This document shows positions 34,548-42,177 of a DNA stretch of 64,000 nt, in pieces. Origin of the DNA: Opitutia bacterium (lineage in GTDB: Bacteria > Verrucomicrobiota > Verrucomicrobiia > Opitutales > Opitutaceae); contig JACRHT010000011.1 of assembly GCA_016217545.1 (NCBI GenBank), forward strand, positions 186,001 through 250,000. The letters run 5' to 3'. Both the position numbers and the translations under genes were made by a program. The notes under the pieces were generated by a model. It saw nothing but the letters and a program-made list of their open reading frames with translations. It was not told the origin of the DNA and made no database searches. Each line of letters opens with the position of its first letter. Position 1 is the stretch's first letter.

Positions 34548-36041
34548 TCAGTCCCGCGGCGGCGCCAGTCGCCGCCAACGCGGCCACCAACTCCATTCGA
34601 AGTCGCCGACGAGCGGCGCCGCGGTGACCTTCGCCCCATCGGGAGCGAGCCGTAGACCCCGGGCATTTTCGCTCAACATCACCCGCAGCTCCGGCACGGG
34701 GGCGTAGGGCACTTGGTAGTCGAAGGCTTCGCGCAAACTCCGCTCATCGAGTTTCCACCCCGTGACGCTCTCGGGCTTGGCGCCGGGAAATTTCACCCAC
34801 AACGGGCGCGCCGGCGGCAGCGCTCGCACTTCACCCGCAGCGACTGCGACGTGCAGTGTCCGTTCCTTCAGCTTCAAACCGATCGCCCCCGCGAACAGCA
34901 CGACCGCCGCCAATCCCGCCCAGCGCACTCCACGATCGCGCCACCCGCAGATTGCCGCCGCCGTCGCGGCGATCGCCAACGGGACGAACGCCCACGAAAT
35001 GTAGTGAATCAGGCTGAAGCGAAACACCGCCGACGGGACGAAGTCGTTGTAGTTGAAATAGAGGAACCAGTTCAGCCCGATCGTCGCAAGACACGCGACC
35101 GCCGCGGCCCCGTCGCGCTTCACCCAGAAAACCGCGCCCGGCACCGCGAGGAACAGCCACGGATACCGCCACAGCAGCGCCGAGCCGTATTCGCCGAAGA
35201 ACGTCTCTCCATCCACGAGCAGCGCGTAGGCCTTGTGCAGGATCGGATACGAAAGGAATCCGATGTTCTCGAACGACCCTTGTTCATAGGGCGTCCGCCA
35301 ATGACCGAACGTCCGCACGTTCAACCACGCCATCGCGCCCGCGCTCGCCCCGATCAGCGCGACACCCGCCACACCCCAACCGCCGCGCGCAGCCCAGCTC
35401 GGCAGCCGCAGCACCGCGAATACGAGCAACGGCGCAAAGCACGCCGCATCGCTCGGCCGCACCCAATAGGTCAGCGCCGCCACCAACGCCAGCCAGCCCA
35501 CCGCCGCGCCGTCGCGACGCGCGAGCACCAGCAGAATGCCGCCGATCAGCGCGGCCGTTGTCGGCAGTGTGTTCCACGGCACCACCATCGTCAGGCGCAA
35601 CAGAGACGCATGCAGCGCGATGAACGCCGTCGCGCACGCCAGCGTCGCGACGCGCGACAGCCAACGTCGCGCCAGCCGCCACGCGCACGCCGCCGCAATC
35701 AGGACGCACGCAAGGTTTGGCCAGAAAAACGGCTGCGTTGGCATCACCCGCGCGAAGGGCGCCGCGAGCGCCGAGTAGCCCAGCGGATAATAGTAGCCCT
35801 GCGCGTCCACCCGACCACCCGCCAGCATCTGCGCCGCCTCGATGTATTTCGTCTGGTCCGCCCAGCTCCACCACCCGCGCCGCGCCGCCGGCAGCGAGTC
35901 GCCCGGGTTGAGCTCGTGCGTCGCGTAGGCCCAAGTGAAGAGCGCCGCGAGCGCGGCCAGCAGCAGCCACGGCGACGCGCGGTGCGCCAGCGCATTTTCC
36001 AGCCGGCCGTGCCACGTGCGCCCGGATTCGCTCGCACTCAT
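34548..36041 (-). CDS. Multi-pass membrane protein, GT-C glycosyltransferase-like
   Basis: The 497-residue protein has about ten hydrophobic segments. The first large loop contains WSWADQTKYIEAAQMLAGGR and YYYPLGYSALAAPFARVMP, a layout seen in GT-C (PMT/ArnT-like) lipid-sugar-dependent glycosyltransferases. A soluble C-terminal part of about 90 residues follows. Substrate unknown. ATG 36041 shares one base with the stop of the upstream gene (TGATG), implying translational coupling. The frame extends further upstream only through the neighbouring gene. The class is inferred from topology. Confidence 0.65.
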   Translation of the reverse strand: MSASESGRTWHGRLENALAHRASPWLLLAALAALFTWAYATHELNPGDSLPAARRGWWSWADQTKYIEAAQMLAGGRVDAQGYYYPLGYSALAAPFARVMPTQPFFWPNLACVLIAAACAWRLARRWLSRVATLACATAFIALHASLLRLTMVVPWNTLPTTAALIGGILLVLARRDGAAVGWLALVAALTYWVRPSDAACFAPLLVFAVLRLPSWAARGGWGVAGVALIGASAGAMAWLNVRTFGHWRTPYEQGSFENIGFLSYPILHKAYALLVDGETFFGEYGSALLWRYPWLFLAVPGAVFWVKRDGAAAVACLATIGLNWFLYFNYNDFVPSAVFRFSLIHYISWAFVPLAIAATAAAICGWRDRGVRWAGLAAVVLFAGAIGLKLKERTLHVAVAAGEVRALPPARPLWVKFPGAKPESVTGWKLDERSLREAFDYQVPYAPVPELRVMLSENARGLRLAPDGAKVTAAPLVGDFEWSWWPRWRRLAPPRD

Positions 36042-36436
36042 CAGTGCCGGATCTGGTTGATCACGATCGCGAGCACGATCGAGCCGAACAACAGCGAGCG
36101 CGCCACCGTGCGCCGGCGCTCCTCGTCCGGCCACCACTTCGGTTCGCGGGCGTTCATCCACGTGAAGAACACCACCGGCAGGATCAGCACGTAGAGCCAG
36201 TGCACTCCCAGCGCGGCGAGCAGATGCTTCACCCCGCCGCTGATCGAAAGCCCGAGCACGAACGACGCGAACAACAGCGAAAAGGTCACGCTGTGCCCGC
36301 GCAGTCCGCGCCAAAACCAACTCGCCACGAAGATGTTCACCGCGCCGAACAAAGCGCCGCGCCCCAGCGCTGGCAAGCCGCGCGCAATCCGTGGCGGCGA
36401 GCGCCAGCGATCCGGCCACCCACGGTCCTTGCTCAC
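36041..36436 (-). CDS. Small membrane protein upstream of the GT-C-like gene
   Basis: From a GTG at 36436 the product has 131 residues and three to four hydrophobic segments (LFGAVNIFVASWFWRGL, VTFSLLFASFVLGLSI, WLYVLILPVVFFTWM, SLLFGSIVLAIVINQI). No family was recognised. It overlaps the start of the GT-C-like gene by one base. Its start faces the sufE start 63 bases away. The open frame continues upstream, but those codons lie antisense to sufE and look like shadow sequence, so GTG 36436 is preferred. Confidence 0.6.
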   Translation of the reverse strand: MSKDRGWPDRWRSPPRIARGLPALGRGALFGAVNIFVASWFWRGLRGHSVTFSLLFASFVLGLSISGGVKHLLAALGVHWLYVLILPVVFFTWMNAREPKWWPDEERRRTVARSLLFGSIVLAIVINQIRH

Positions 36437-36499
36437 GCGCCTACCCCATTTGCTCCGCGCCTTGCCACGCGCGCCCCGGCCGCGCACGTTGACCGCACC

Positions 36500-36934
36500 G
36501 TGACCGTCGCCGAACGACAGCAACAAATGATCGCCGACTTCCTCCTCATCGAGGACGCGCAGGAACGTCTCGCCGCGATCGTCGATCGCGCCCGCCCGCG
36601 CCTCGCCGCCTCGCGCGCCGAGCACATCGACGACCACCGCGTGCGCGGCTGCGTCTCCGCCGTCTGGCTGGTGTGCGAAGCGCGCGACGGCCGTTGCTGG
36701 TTCCGCAGCGACGCGGAATCCCCGCTCGTCCGCGGCGTCGTGGCGTTGCTGTGCGATCTCTACGACGGCGGCGCGCCGGCGGAAATCGTCACGACCGAGC
36801 CCGCGTTGGTCGAGGAACTCGGCCTCGCTCGCACGCTCTCGCCCACGCGGCTCAACGGCCTGCGCAGCGTTCGCGCGCGGATCCGCGACTACGCCGCGGC
36901 GCAATTGGCTTCGTCCGCTCCTCGCGGCTCCTGA
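36500..36934 (+). CDS. sufE: SufE family sulfur-acceptor protein
   Basis: The protein of about 144 residues from GTG 36500 (or 135 from ATG 36527) has the SufE layout: an N-terminal helix, RRxHxDDHRVRGCVSAVWLV-type block (here HIDDHRVRGCVSAVWLVCEA, whose GC Cys is the sulfur acceptor), then a C-terminal region ending LSPTRLNGLRSVRARIRDYA. SufE/CsdE accept persulfide from a cysteine desulfurase (SufS or CsdA). No desulfurase or suf operon is nearby, but tcdA/csdL lies 2 kb away (38956). The start codon is uncertain. Confidence 0.85.
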   Translation: MTVAERQQQMIADFLLIEDAQERLAAIVDRARPRLAASRAEHIDDHRVRGCVSAVWLVCEARDGRCWFRSDAESPLVRGVVALLCDLYDGGAPAEIVTTEPALVEELGLARTLSPTRLNGLRSVRARIRDYAAAQLASSAPRGS

Positions 36935-36958
36935 CCCGCCGTCGGGCGGAGGGCGAGA

Positions 36959-37414
36959 CTACGGCCCGAGCAGCCGCGGGCCTTTGCCCTCTTCGTCGAG
37001 TTCCTCGAGACCGCCGAACGACGTCACCGGCGTGCGGGCCTCGAGGAAGCGGCGGCCATGGGCGTATTCCCACAGCCAGCACGCACCGTCCAGACGGTCG
37101 TGCAGCAGCATGAATTCCGGCGAAGTGTGTTCTGAGACACTCCGGATGCTGAACTGCTCGTCCGTGATCCGCTCGATCAGGTCGCGCACACGGCGCAGCA
37201 GGGGCACGTCGTCGAGCGTCACCGTCCAATGCCCCGAGACAACCACCGGGTAGTCCCCGGCGAAATAGTAACCGATGAACCGCGTCGGCTCGTAGCGCCC
37301 GTGGATGCCCAGCCGGCGCGCGTGCTCCTCGACGGCATCGATGAACTTCACGCGCCACGCGAGATCGCGCGGCAGTTTGAGTTCGGGCAAATCGATGATG
37401 AGGTTGTCCATCAT
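36959..37414 (-). CDS. Hypothetical protein
   Basis: The 151-residue protein is not recognised. It is soluble, mixed alpha/beta, with no signal peptide, and contains YYFAGDYPVVVSGHWTVTLD and EFMLLHDRLDGACWLWEYAH. The start at two adjacent ATGs (37414/37411) is supported by an AAGGAAC sequence upstream. It converges with sufE (24-base gap) and its start diverges from the TatD-like gene. Confidence 0.6.
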   Translation of the reverse strand: MMDNLIIDLPELKLPRDLAWRVKFIDAVEEHARRLGIHGRYEPTRFIGYYFAGDYPVVVSGHWTVTLDDVPLLRRVRDLIERITDEQFSIRSVSEHTSPEFMLLHDRLDGACWLWEYAHGRRFLEARTPVTSFGGLEELDEEGKGPRLLGP

Positions 37415-37525
37415 GGACGAGGTTCCTTCCGTGGTTGCGCTCGTAAACGACACCATTCGCACCGCCTTTAGCGTCGCCCGTGTGATTCAGCTGTTTTCCC
37501 GACCCGCCTCCGCTATCTTCCTTCC

Positions 37526-38368
37526 GTGCCGCTCTACGACGCCCACAACCACGCTCACGACGACTGGCTTGCGCCGCACCACGAGCGCATCGACGCCGAT
37601 CTGCGCGCCGTCGGCCTGCGTCGCGCCGTCGTGAACGGCACCTGCGAAGCCGACTGGCCCGCCGTCGCCGCCCTCGCCGCGCGTTTTCCGTGGGTTTATC
37701 CGAGCTACGGCCTGCACCCGTGGGATGCCGGCAACCGCGCCGAAGGCTGGTTCGACCGTCTCAAGGAGCGCCTCGCCGCCGAACCCCACGCCGCGATCGG
37801 CGAGATCGGCCTCGACCGTTGGATCCTCGACAGCGCGAAGCCCGACGACCCGCGCCTCGCCGGCCTGCGCCGCGCTCCGCTCGAGGAACAGGGCGAGGTC
37901 TTCATCAAGCAGCTCAGCCTCGCCGCCGCCGAAAACCGCCCCGTCACGATCCACTGTCTGCAAGCCTTCGGCGCGCTCGAGGGCCTGCTCCGCCACGTCA
38001 ACACGCCCACCCGCGGCTTCCTGCTGCACGCCTACGGCGGTCCGGCCGAGCTAGTCGGCAAGTTCGCGGAATACGGCGCCTATTTCTCGTTCAACGGCGC
38101 CTTCCTCGAACCGCGTCACGCGGCGAAGCGCGAGGTCTTCAAACGCATCCCCGCCGACCGCCTGCTGGTCGAGACCGATGCGCCCGCGATGCCGCCACCG
38201 ACCGACCGCGCCGCCTTTCGCCTGCCGCCCGCTCCCGAAGGCACCACGGTGAACCACCCCGCCAATCTCGCCGCCGCCTACGCCGGCCTGGCCGAATTGC
38301 GCGACGTGCCGCTCGATGCCCTGTCCGCGCAGGTGGAGGCGAATTTTCTGCGCTTTTTCGGCGCCTGA
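37526..38368 (+). CDS. TatD family metal-dependent hydrolase
   Basis: The 280-residue protein starts at a GTG (37526). The TatD metal ligands are visible: HxH at residues 7 and 9 (YDAHNHAHDD), Glu in AAIGEIGLD, His in TIHCLQAFG, His in LLHAYGG, and Asp in LLVETDAPAM. TatD proteins are 3'-5' exonucleases or deoxyribonucleases on single-stranded DNA/RNA; the substrate of this member is not evident. It has an extended loop before the final helix (PPPTDRAAFRLPPAPEGTTV). It stands alone between a hypothetical gene and the TonB-domain gene. Confidence 0.88.
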   Translation: MPLYDAHNHAHDDWLAPHHERIDADLRAVGLRRAVVNGTCEADWPAVAALAARFPWVYPSYGLHPWDAGNRAEGWFDRLKERLAAEPHAAIGEIGLDRWILDSAKPDDPRLAGLRRAPLEEQGEVFIKQLSLAAAENRPVTIHCLQAFGALEGLLRHVNTPTRGFLLHAYGGPAELVGKFAEYGAYFSFNGAFLEPRHAAKREVFKRIPADRLLVETDAPAMPPPTDRAAFRLPPAPEGTTVNHPANLAAAYAGLAELRDVPLDALSAQVEANFLRFFGA

Positions 38369-38498
38369 AGGCCCTGCGGCGGCGATTAGCGCATCTACCG
38401 GCGCCGAAAGATGACGTGCTGGGGCGAACCGCGGCATCAAGTTCCGCCCGTCTGGGCCGACTGGTAGAGCAGGAGCGCGCTTCCCGCGCGCATTTTTC

Positions 38499-38882
38499 AT
38501 GATGAAAACCATTCGAGCCCTGTCCTGTTCGATCGCCCTGGCATGTTTCGCCATCGCGGTCCCAGCGTTTGCCCAATCCGTCGATAGCGTCGCAGACGTT
38601 GTCACCAAGTTCGACTCGCCGCCGCAACCGGTGAAGACGAAGCCGCCGCAATACCCGCACAAGCTACGCTCGGAAGGCGTCGCCGGCATGGTCGTCGTCA
38701 CCATGGTCATCGACGAAGGCGGCAAAGTCCTCGCCTGCCAGATCGCCAAGTCCTCGAACGAGGCCTTCAACGATCCCGCGCTCGAGGCCGTGCGCACCTG
38801 GACGTTCGTCCCCGCCAAGGTCGCCGGCAAAGCCGTCCGCGCCAAGGTCAGCATCCCGCTGAAGTTCGAGGTCGAGGCCTGA
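38499..38882 (+). CDS. Small exported protein with TonB C-terminal domain
   Basis: The 127-residue protein has a signal peptide (MMKTIRALSCSIALACFAIA, cleavage near AFAQS) and then a TonB C-terminal domain: PQYPHKLRSEGVAGMVVVTM, VIDEGGKVLACQIAKSSNEA and FNDPALEAVRTWTFVPAKVA. It lacks the Pro-rich linker. If the signal is cleaved it is a free periplasmic domain rather than an energy transducer. No exbB/exbD lies next to it. Either ATG (38499 or 38502) may be used. An AGGAGCG lies 24 bases upstream, too far to be a clear ribosome-binding site. Confidence 0.8.
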   Translation: MMKTIRALSCSIALACFAIAVPAFAQSVDSVADVVTKFDSPPQPVKTKPPQYPHKLRSEGVAGMVVVTMVIDEGGKVLACQIAKSSNEAFNDPALEAVRTWTFVPAKVAGKAVRAKVSIPLKFEVEA

Positions 38883-38905
38883 TCGGCCCGCCCCTCGCGT
38901 CCCCG

Positions 38906-38932
38906 GCCGGGTAACCCAATAGGTTACTCGGC
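38906..38932. other. Palindrome between convergent genes, possible bidirectional terminator
   Basis: GCCGGGTAACC (38906-38916) pairs with GGTTACTCGGC (38922-38932) with one G-U pair and a 5-base loop. It lies in the 73-base gap between the TonB-domain gene and tcdA, which converge here. There is no T-run on either side, so a terminator role is only inferred from position. Confidence 0.4.
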
Positions 38933-38955
38933 TGCATTGCGTTCCGACACCGCCG

Positions 38956-39738
38956 TCAAGCGCCCGCCCCGGCGATGCGGCGCACCACTTCGCCCGCGGC
39001 GGCGAAACCAAACGCGCCCGTCACAAACACGCCCGTGCCGAAGCCGCTCGCGCAGTCGAGCTTCAGACTCGTGCCGGGCTCAGGCTCGACCGAGCAAGTG
39101 CCATCCGCCCACGGGAACACCGGCTTCTCGCCCGAGAACACGCACGGGACGCCGTAGACTTGTCCCTCGCCGCGCGCGAACCCGTGGTCGCTTCGCAGCT
39201 TTTTGCGCACTTGGCGCAGCAGGTCGTCGCCCTGCGATTCGCCGAGATCCCCCACGCGGATGCGGGTCGCATCGCGTTTGCCGCCGGCACCGCCGATCGT
39301 GAGCACCGGCTGGCCGCGCTGAGTGCACGACGCGATGAGCAACGCCTTGTTCGCCATGCCGTCGATCGCGTCGACGAGCCAGTCGAACTTCGTCGCCAGC
39401 AACCGCTCCGCGCTCTGCGCCGTGAAAAACTCCGTGTGCGTCGTCACGCGGCAATCCGGGTTGATCGCGCGCACCCGCTCGGCGAGCACCGCCACCTTCG
39501 GCCGGCCCACCGTGTCCGCGAGCGCGTGGAGCTGGCGATTCGTGTTGGTGACGCACACGTCGTCGAGATCCACCAGCGTTAGCGCCCCGATGCCGGAGCG
39601 CGCCAGCGCCTCCACGACCCACGAGCCCACGCCGCCCACGCCGACGACCGCCACGTGCGCCGCGTGCAGGCGCGGCAGCGCCGCCGCGCCGTAGAGCCGG
39701 CCCAGCGCACCGAAGCGGGAGACGTAGTCGTCGTTCAT
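38956..39738 (-). CDS. tcdA: tRNA threonylcarbamoyladenosine dehydratase (CsdL/TcdA, E1-like)
   Basis: The 260-residue protein has the ThiF/MoeB adenylation fold: AVVGVGGVGSWVVEALARSG (nucleotide loop), LVDLDDVCVTNTNRQLHAL, and a substrate region WLVDAIDGMANKALLIASC. The block VRKKLRSDHGFARGEGQVYG is typical of TcdA. The enzyme uses ATP to cyclise t6A37 in tRNAs to ct6A. In E. coli it is encoded with csdA-csdE; here a SufE/CsdE-like gene is 2 kb away. ATG 39738 (MNDDYVSRF) is chosen over an upstream frame extension. Confidence 0.93.
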   Translation of the reverse strand: MNDDYVSRFGALGRLYGAAALPRLHAAHVAVVGVGGVGSWVVEALARSGIGALTLVDLDDVCVTNTNRQLHALADTVGRPKVAVLAERVRAINPDCRVTTHTEFFTAQSAERLLATKFDWLVDAIDGMANKALLIASCTQRGQPVLTIGGAGGKRDATRIRVGDLGESQGDDLLRQVRKKLRSDHGFARGEGQVYGVPCVFSGEKPVFPWADGTCSVEPEPGTSLKLDCASGFGTGVFVTGAFGFAAAGEVVRRIAGAGA

Positions 39739-39946
39739 CGAAACGAACACCGGTAGCCTGCGCCGCGCCCGCCGCCACCCATTTTTTGCGCAAAACCTCG
39801 CACGGGCCCCCTATTAGCTTTCGGGATTTTCTCGAAACCCCCACGTGATTCCCGTCCGCGCGGCCCGGAAACGTCTGCCCTACCGCCGCCACAGCGCTAA
39901 GCTGCTCCATCGGCCGAAGCTTTCCGGCCGCATGGAGGAATCCCAA

Positions 39947-41590
39947 ATGACAACTACCCACCACTTGCACGGCAAACGTGGCGTCGAGCTATTGCACGAC
40001 CCCCTGCTCAACAAAGGCACTGCCTTCGGCGACGCCGAACGCGATCTGCTCGGCCTGCGCGGCCTCCTGCCCCCGCGCGTCGCGACGCAGGACCAACAGC
40101 TCGAGCGCGTCCTCGAAAATTACCGCCGCAAGGAGAGCGACCTCGAGAAATACATCTACCTCATCTCGCTCCAGGAGCGCAACGAAGCGCTCTTCTACCG
40201 CCTCGTGATGGAGCACCTCAGCGAGATGATGCCCATCATCTACACGCCGACCGTCGGCCTCGCCTGCCAGAAATACGGCCACATCTTCCGCCGTCCCCGC
40301 GGGCTCTACATCACGAAGAACGACAAGGGTCGCGTGAAGGGCATTCTGCAAAACTGGCCACAAGCCGACGTGCGCATCATCGTCATCACCGACGGCGAGC
40401 GCATCCTCGGCCTCGGGGACCTCGGCGCCAACGGCATGGGCATCCCCGTCGGCAAGCTCTCGCTCTACACCGCCTGCGCCGGCATCGACCCGTCGCAATG
40501 CCTGCCGATCATGCTCGATGTCGGCACCAACAACTCCGCCCTCCTCGCCGACCCGCTCTACCTCGGCCTGCCCGAGCCGCGCCTCCGCGGCCCCGAATAC
40601 GACGCGCTCGTCGCCGAGTTCGTCAGCGCCGCCCAACAGGTTTTCCCGAAGGCCTGCATCCAGTTCGAGGACTTCGGCAACTCCAACGCCTTCCGCCTGC
40701 TCCACCAATACCGCGACAAGGCCTGCACGTTCAACGACGACATCCAGGGCACCGCGGGCGTCACGCTCGCCGGCCTCATCTCGTCCGAGCGCCTCACCGG
40801 CATTCCGCTCCCGCAACAGAAATTCCTCTTCCTCGGCGCAGGCGAGGCGGGCATCGGCATCGGCGACCTCATCGTCGAGGCGCTCAAGCTCAGCGGCGTG
40901 CCCGAGCAACAGGCGCGCGAGCAATGCTGGTTCGTCGACTCGAAGGCGCTCGTCGTCAAGAGCCGCACCGACCTCGTCGAGCACAAGCTGCGTTTCGCGC
41001 ACGACCACAAGCCGGTCACGTCGCTCCTCGAAGCCGTCGAGACGCTCAAGCCCACCGCGCTCATCGGCGTCTCCGGCATGCCGCAGACGTTCACCGAGGA
41101 CGTCGTGAAGGCCATGGCGAAGATCAACAAGCGCCCCGTCATCTTCGCGCTCTCGAATCCGACTTCGAAGGCCGAGTGCACCGCGGTCCAAGCCTACACC
41201 TGGACCGAAGGCCGCGCGATCTTCGCCAGCGGCAGTCCGTTCGGCCCGGTCAACTACCTCGGCGTCACGCACCAGCCCGGCCAAGGCAACAACAGCTACA
41301 TCTTCCCGGGCGTTGGCCTCGGCGTCATCGCCAGCGAAGCGCGCCGCGTCACCGACGAGATGTTCTACGTCGCCGCCCGCAAGCTCGCGGACCTCGTCAC
41401 CGAGGAGGACCTCATGGTCGGCCGCATCTACCCCGATCTGAAACGCATCCGCGAAGTCTCCGCAAAGATCGGCACCGCCGTCGCCGAGGTCGCCTTCAAC
41501 CGCGGCCTCACGAACATGCTCCGCCCCGCCGACCTCGAGGCGCACGTGAAGGACGCGATGTTCGACCCGCACTACCCGAGCTACGTCTGA
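39947..41590 (+). CDS. maeA: NAD(P)-dependent malic enzyme
   Basis: The 547-residue enzyme oxidatively decarboxylates malate to pyruvate. It shows MMPIIYTPTVGLACQKYGHI (catalytic Tyr), ILGLGDLGANGMGIPVGKLS (catalytic Lys region), metal ligands in QFEDFGNSNAF and TFNDDIQGTAGV, and the dinucleotide motif FLGAGEAGIGIGDLI. The length and motifs fit the SfcA/eukaryote-like type rather than the two-domain MaeB. The start ATG at 39947 has GGAGGAATCCCAA before it. A strong terminator follows 31 bases after the stop. Confidence 0.95.
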   Translation: MTTTHHLHGKRGVELLHDPLLNKGTAFGDAERDLLGLRGLLPPRVATQDQQLERVLENYRRKESDLEKYIYLISLQERNEALFYRLVMEHLSEMMPIIYTPTVGLACQKYGHIFRRPRGLYITKNDKGRVKGILQNWPQADVRIIVITDGERILGLGDLGANGMGIPVGKLSLYTACAGIDPSQCLPIMLDVGTNNSALLADPLYLGLPEPRLRGPEYDALVAEFVSAAQQVFPKACIQFEDFGNSNAFRLLHQYRDKACTFNDDIQGTAGVTLAGLISSERLTGIPLPQQKFLFLGAGEAGIGIGDLIVEALKLSGVPEQQAREQCWFVDSKALVVKSRTDLVEHKLRFAHDHKPVTSLLEAVETLKPTALIGVSGMPQTFTEDVVKAMAKINKRPVIFALSNPTSKAECTAVQAYTWTEGRAIFASGSPFGPVNYLGVTHQPGQGNNSYIFPGVGLGVIASEARRVTDEMFYVAARKLADLVTEEDLMVGRIYPDLKRIREVSAKIGTAVAEVAFNRGLTNMLRPADLEAHVKDAMFDPHYPSYV

Positions 41591-41620
41591 CGCACGGGCG
41601 TCGACGGATTCCCCCAAAAC

Positions 41621-41653
41621 AAAGGGCGGCCGACTGCGGCCGCCCTTTTTCTT
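41621..41653 (+). terminator. Rho-independent terminator after malic enzyme
   Basis: A stem AAAGGGCGGCCG (41621-41632) pairs with CGGCCGCCCTTT (41637-41648) around the loop ACTG, followed by a TTTTTCTTT tract. It directly follows the malic enzyme gene and is the clearest plus-strand terminator in the window. Confidence 0.9.
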
Positions 41654-41732
41654 TGCGCCGTGCCGGCGATTTCCCGTCGGCGCCGCCGCGCCGCCGCATT
41701 TTTCCTGCAACTCCCCGCACCTCTCCGGGTCT

Positions 41733-41788
41733 TGCCTTAGACTATCTAGGTAAAGGCTTGCTTCCGCTGCCTTAGATTATCTAGGTAA
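41733..41788 (+). promoter_or_regulatory. Tandem operator-like repeats upstream of padR
   Basis: Two 21-base direct repeats, 41733-41753 and 41768-41788, differ at one position and start 35 bases apart. Each has a palindromic core, TAGATTATCTA in copy 2 and TAGACTATCTA in copy 1, flanked by CTTA and TAAG in copy 2. Copy 2 ends only 6 bases before the padR ATG, overlapping the ribosome-binding region. PadR regulators bind such dyads near their own promoter, so autoregulation of the padR-permease operon is likely. Confidence 0.65.
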
Positions 41789-41794
41789 GCTCTC

Positions 41795-42124
41795 ATGGCT
41801 GACAAAAACGAACTCCTTCCCGGCACCCTCGACCTCCTGATTCTCCGCGTGCTCAGCCGCGGCGAGCTCCACGGCTGGGGCATCACCAGCAAGCTCGAGC
41901 AGCTCTCCAAGAACGCGCTCCAAGTCGACGAAGGCTCCCTCTACCCCTCGCTCTACCGCATGGAGGACAAGGGCTGGATCGAAGCCGAGTGGCGCATGAC
42001 CGAGAACAACCGCCGCGCCAAATACTACACCCTCACCCGCGCCGGCCGGAAGCAGTTGGAGAAGGAGCAAGCGATTTGGGAACGCATGAGCGCCATCATC
42101 ACCCTCGTCCTGGAAACCGCCTGA
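41795..42124 (+). CDS. PadR family transcriptional regulator (acidobacterial-type)
   Basis: The 109-residue protein has the PadR winged helix: LLPGTLDLLILRVLSRGELH, GWGITSKLEQLS, VDEGSLYPSLYRMEDKGWIE and NNRRAKYYTLTRAGRKQLEK, with a short C-terminal dimerisation helix. It matches the PadR subtype that accompanies duplicated orphan permeases in Acidobacteria and other phyla. Two operator-like repeats precede it, and a permease follows 53 bases downstream, so it probably represses itself and the two permeases. Its ligand is unknown. Confidence 0.92.
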   Translation: MADKNELLPGTLDLLILRVLSRGELHGWGITSKLEQLSKNALQVDEGSLYPSLYRMEDKGWIEAEWRMTENNRRAKYYTLTRAGRKQLEKEQAIWERMSAIITLVLETA

Positions 42125-42177
42125 TCACCCGCCGCAGCTCAGGCGTCCCGCCTGCCTGCCTCACACCGCCCGCCCCC

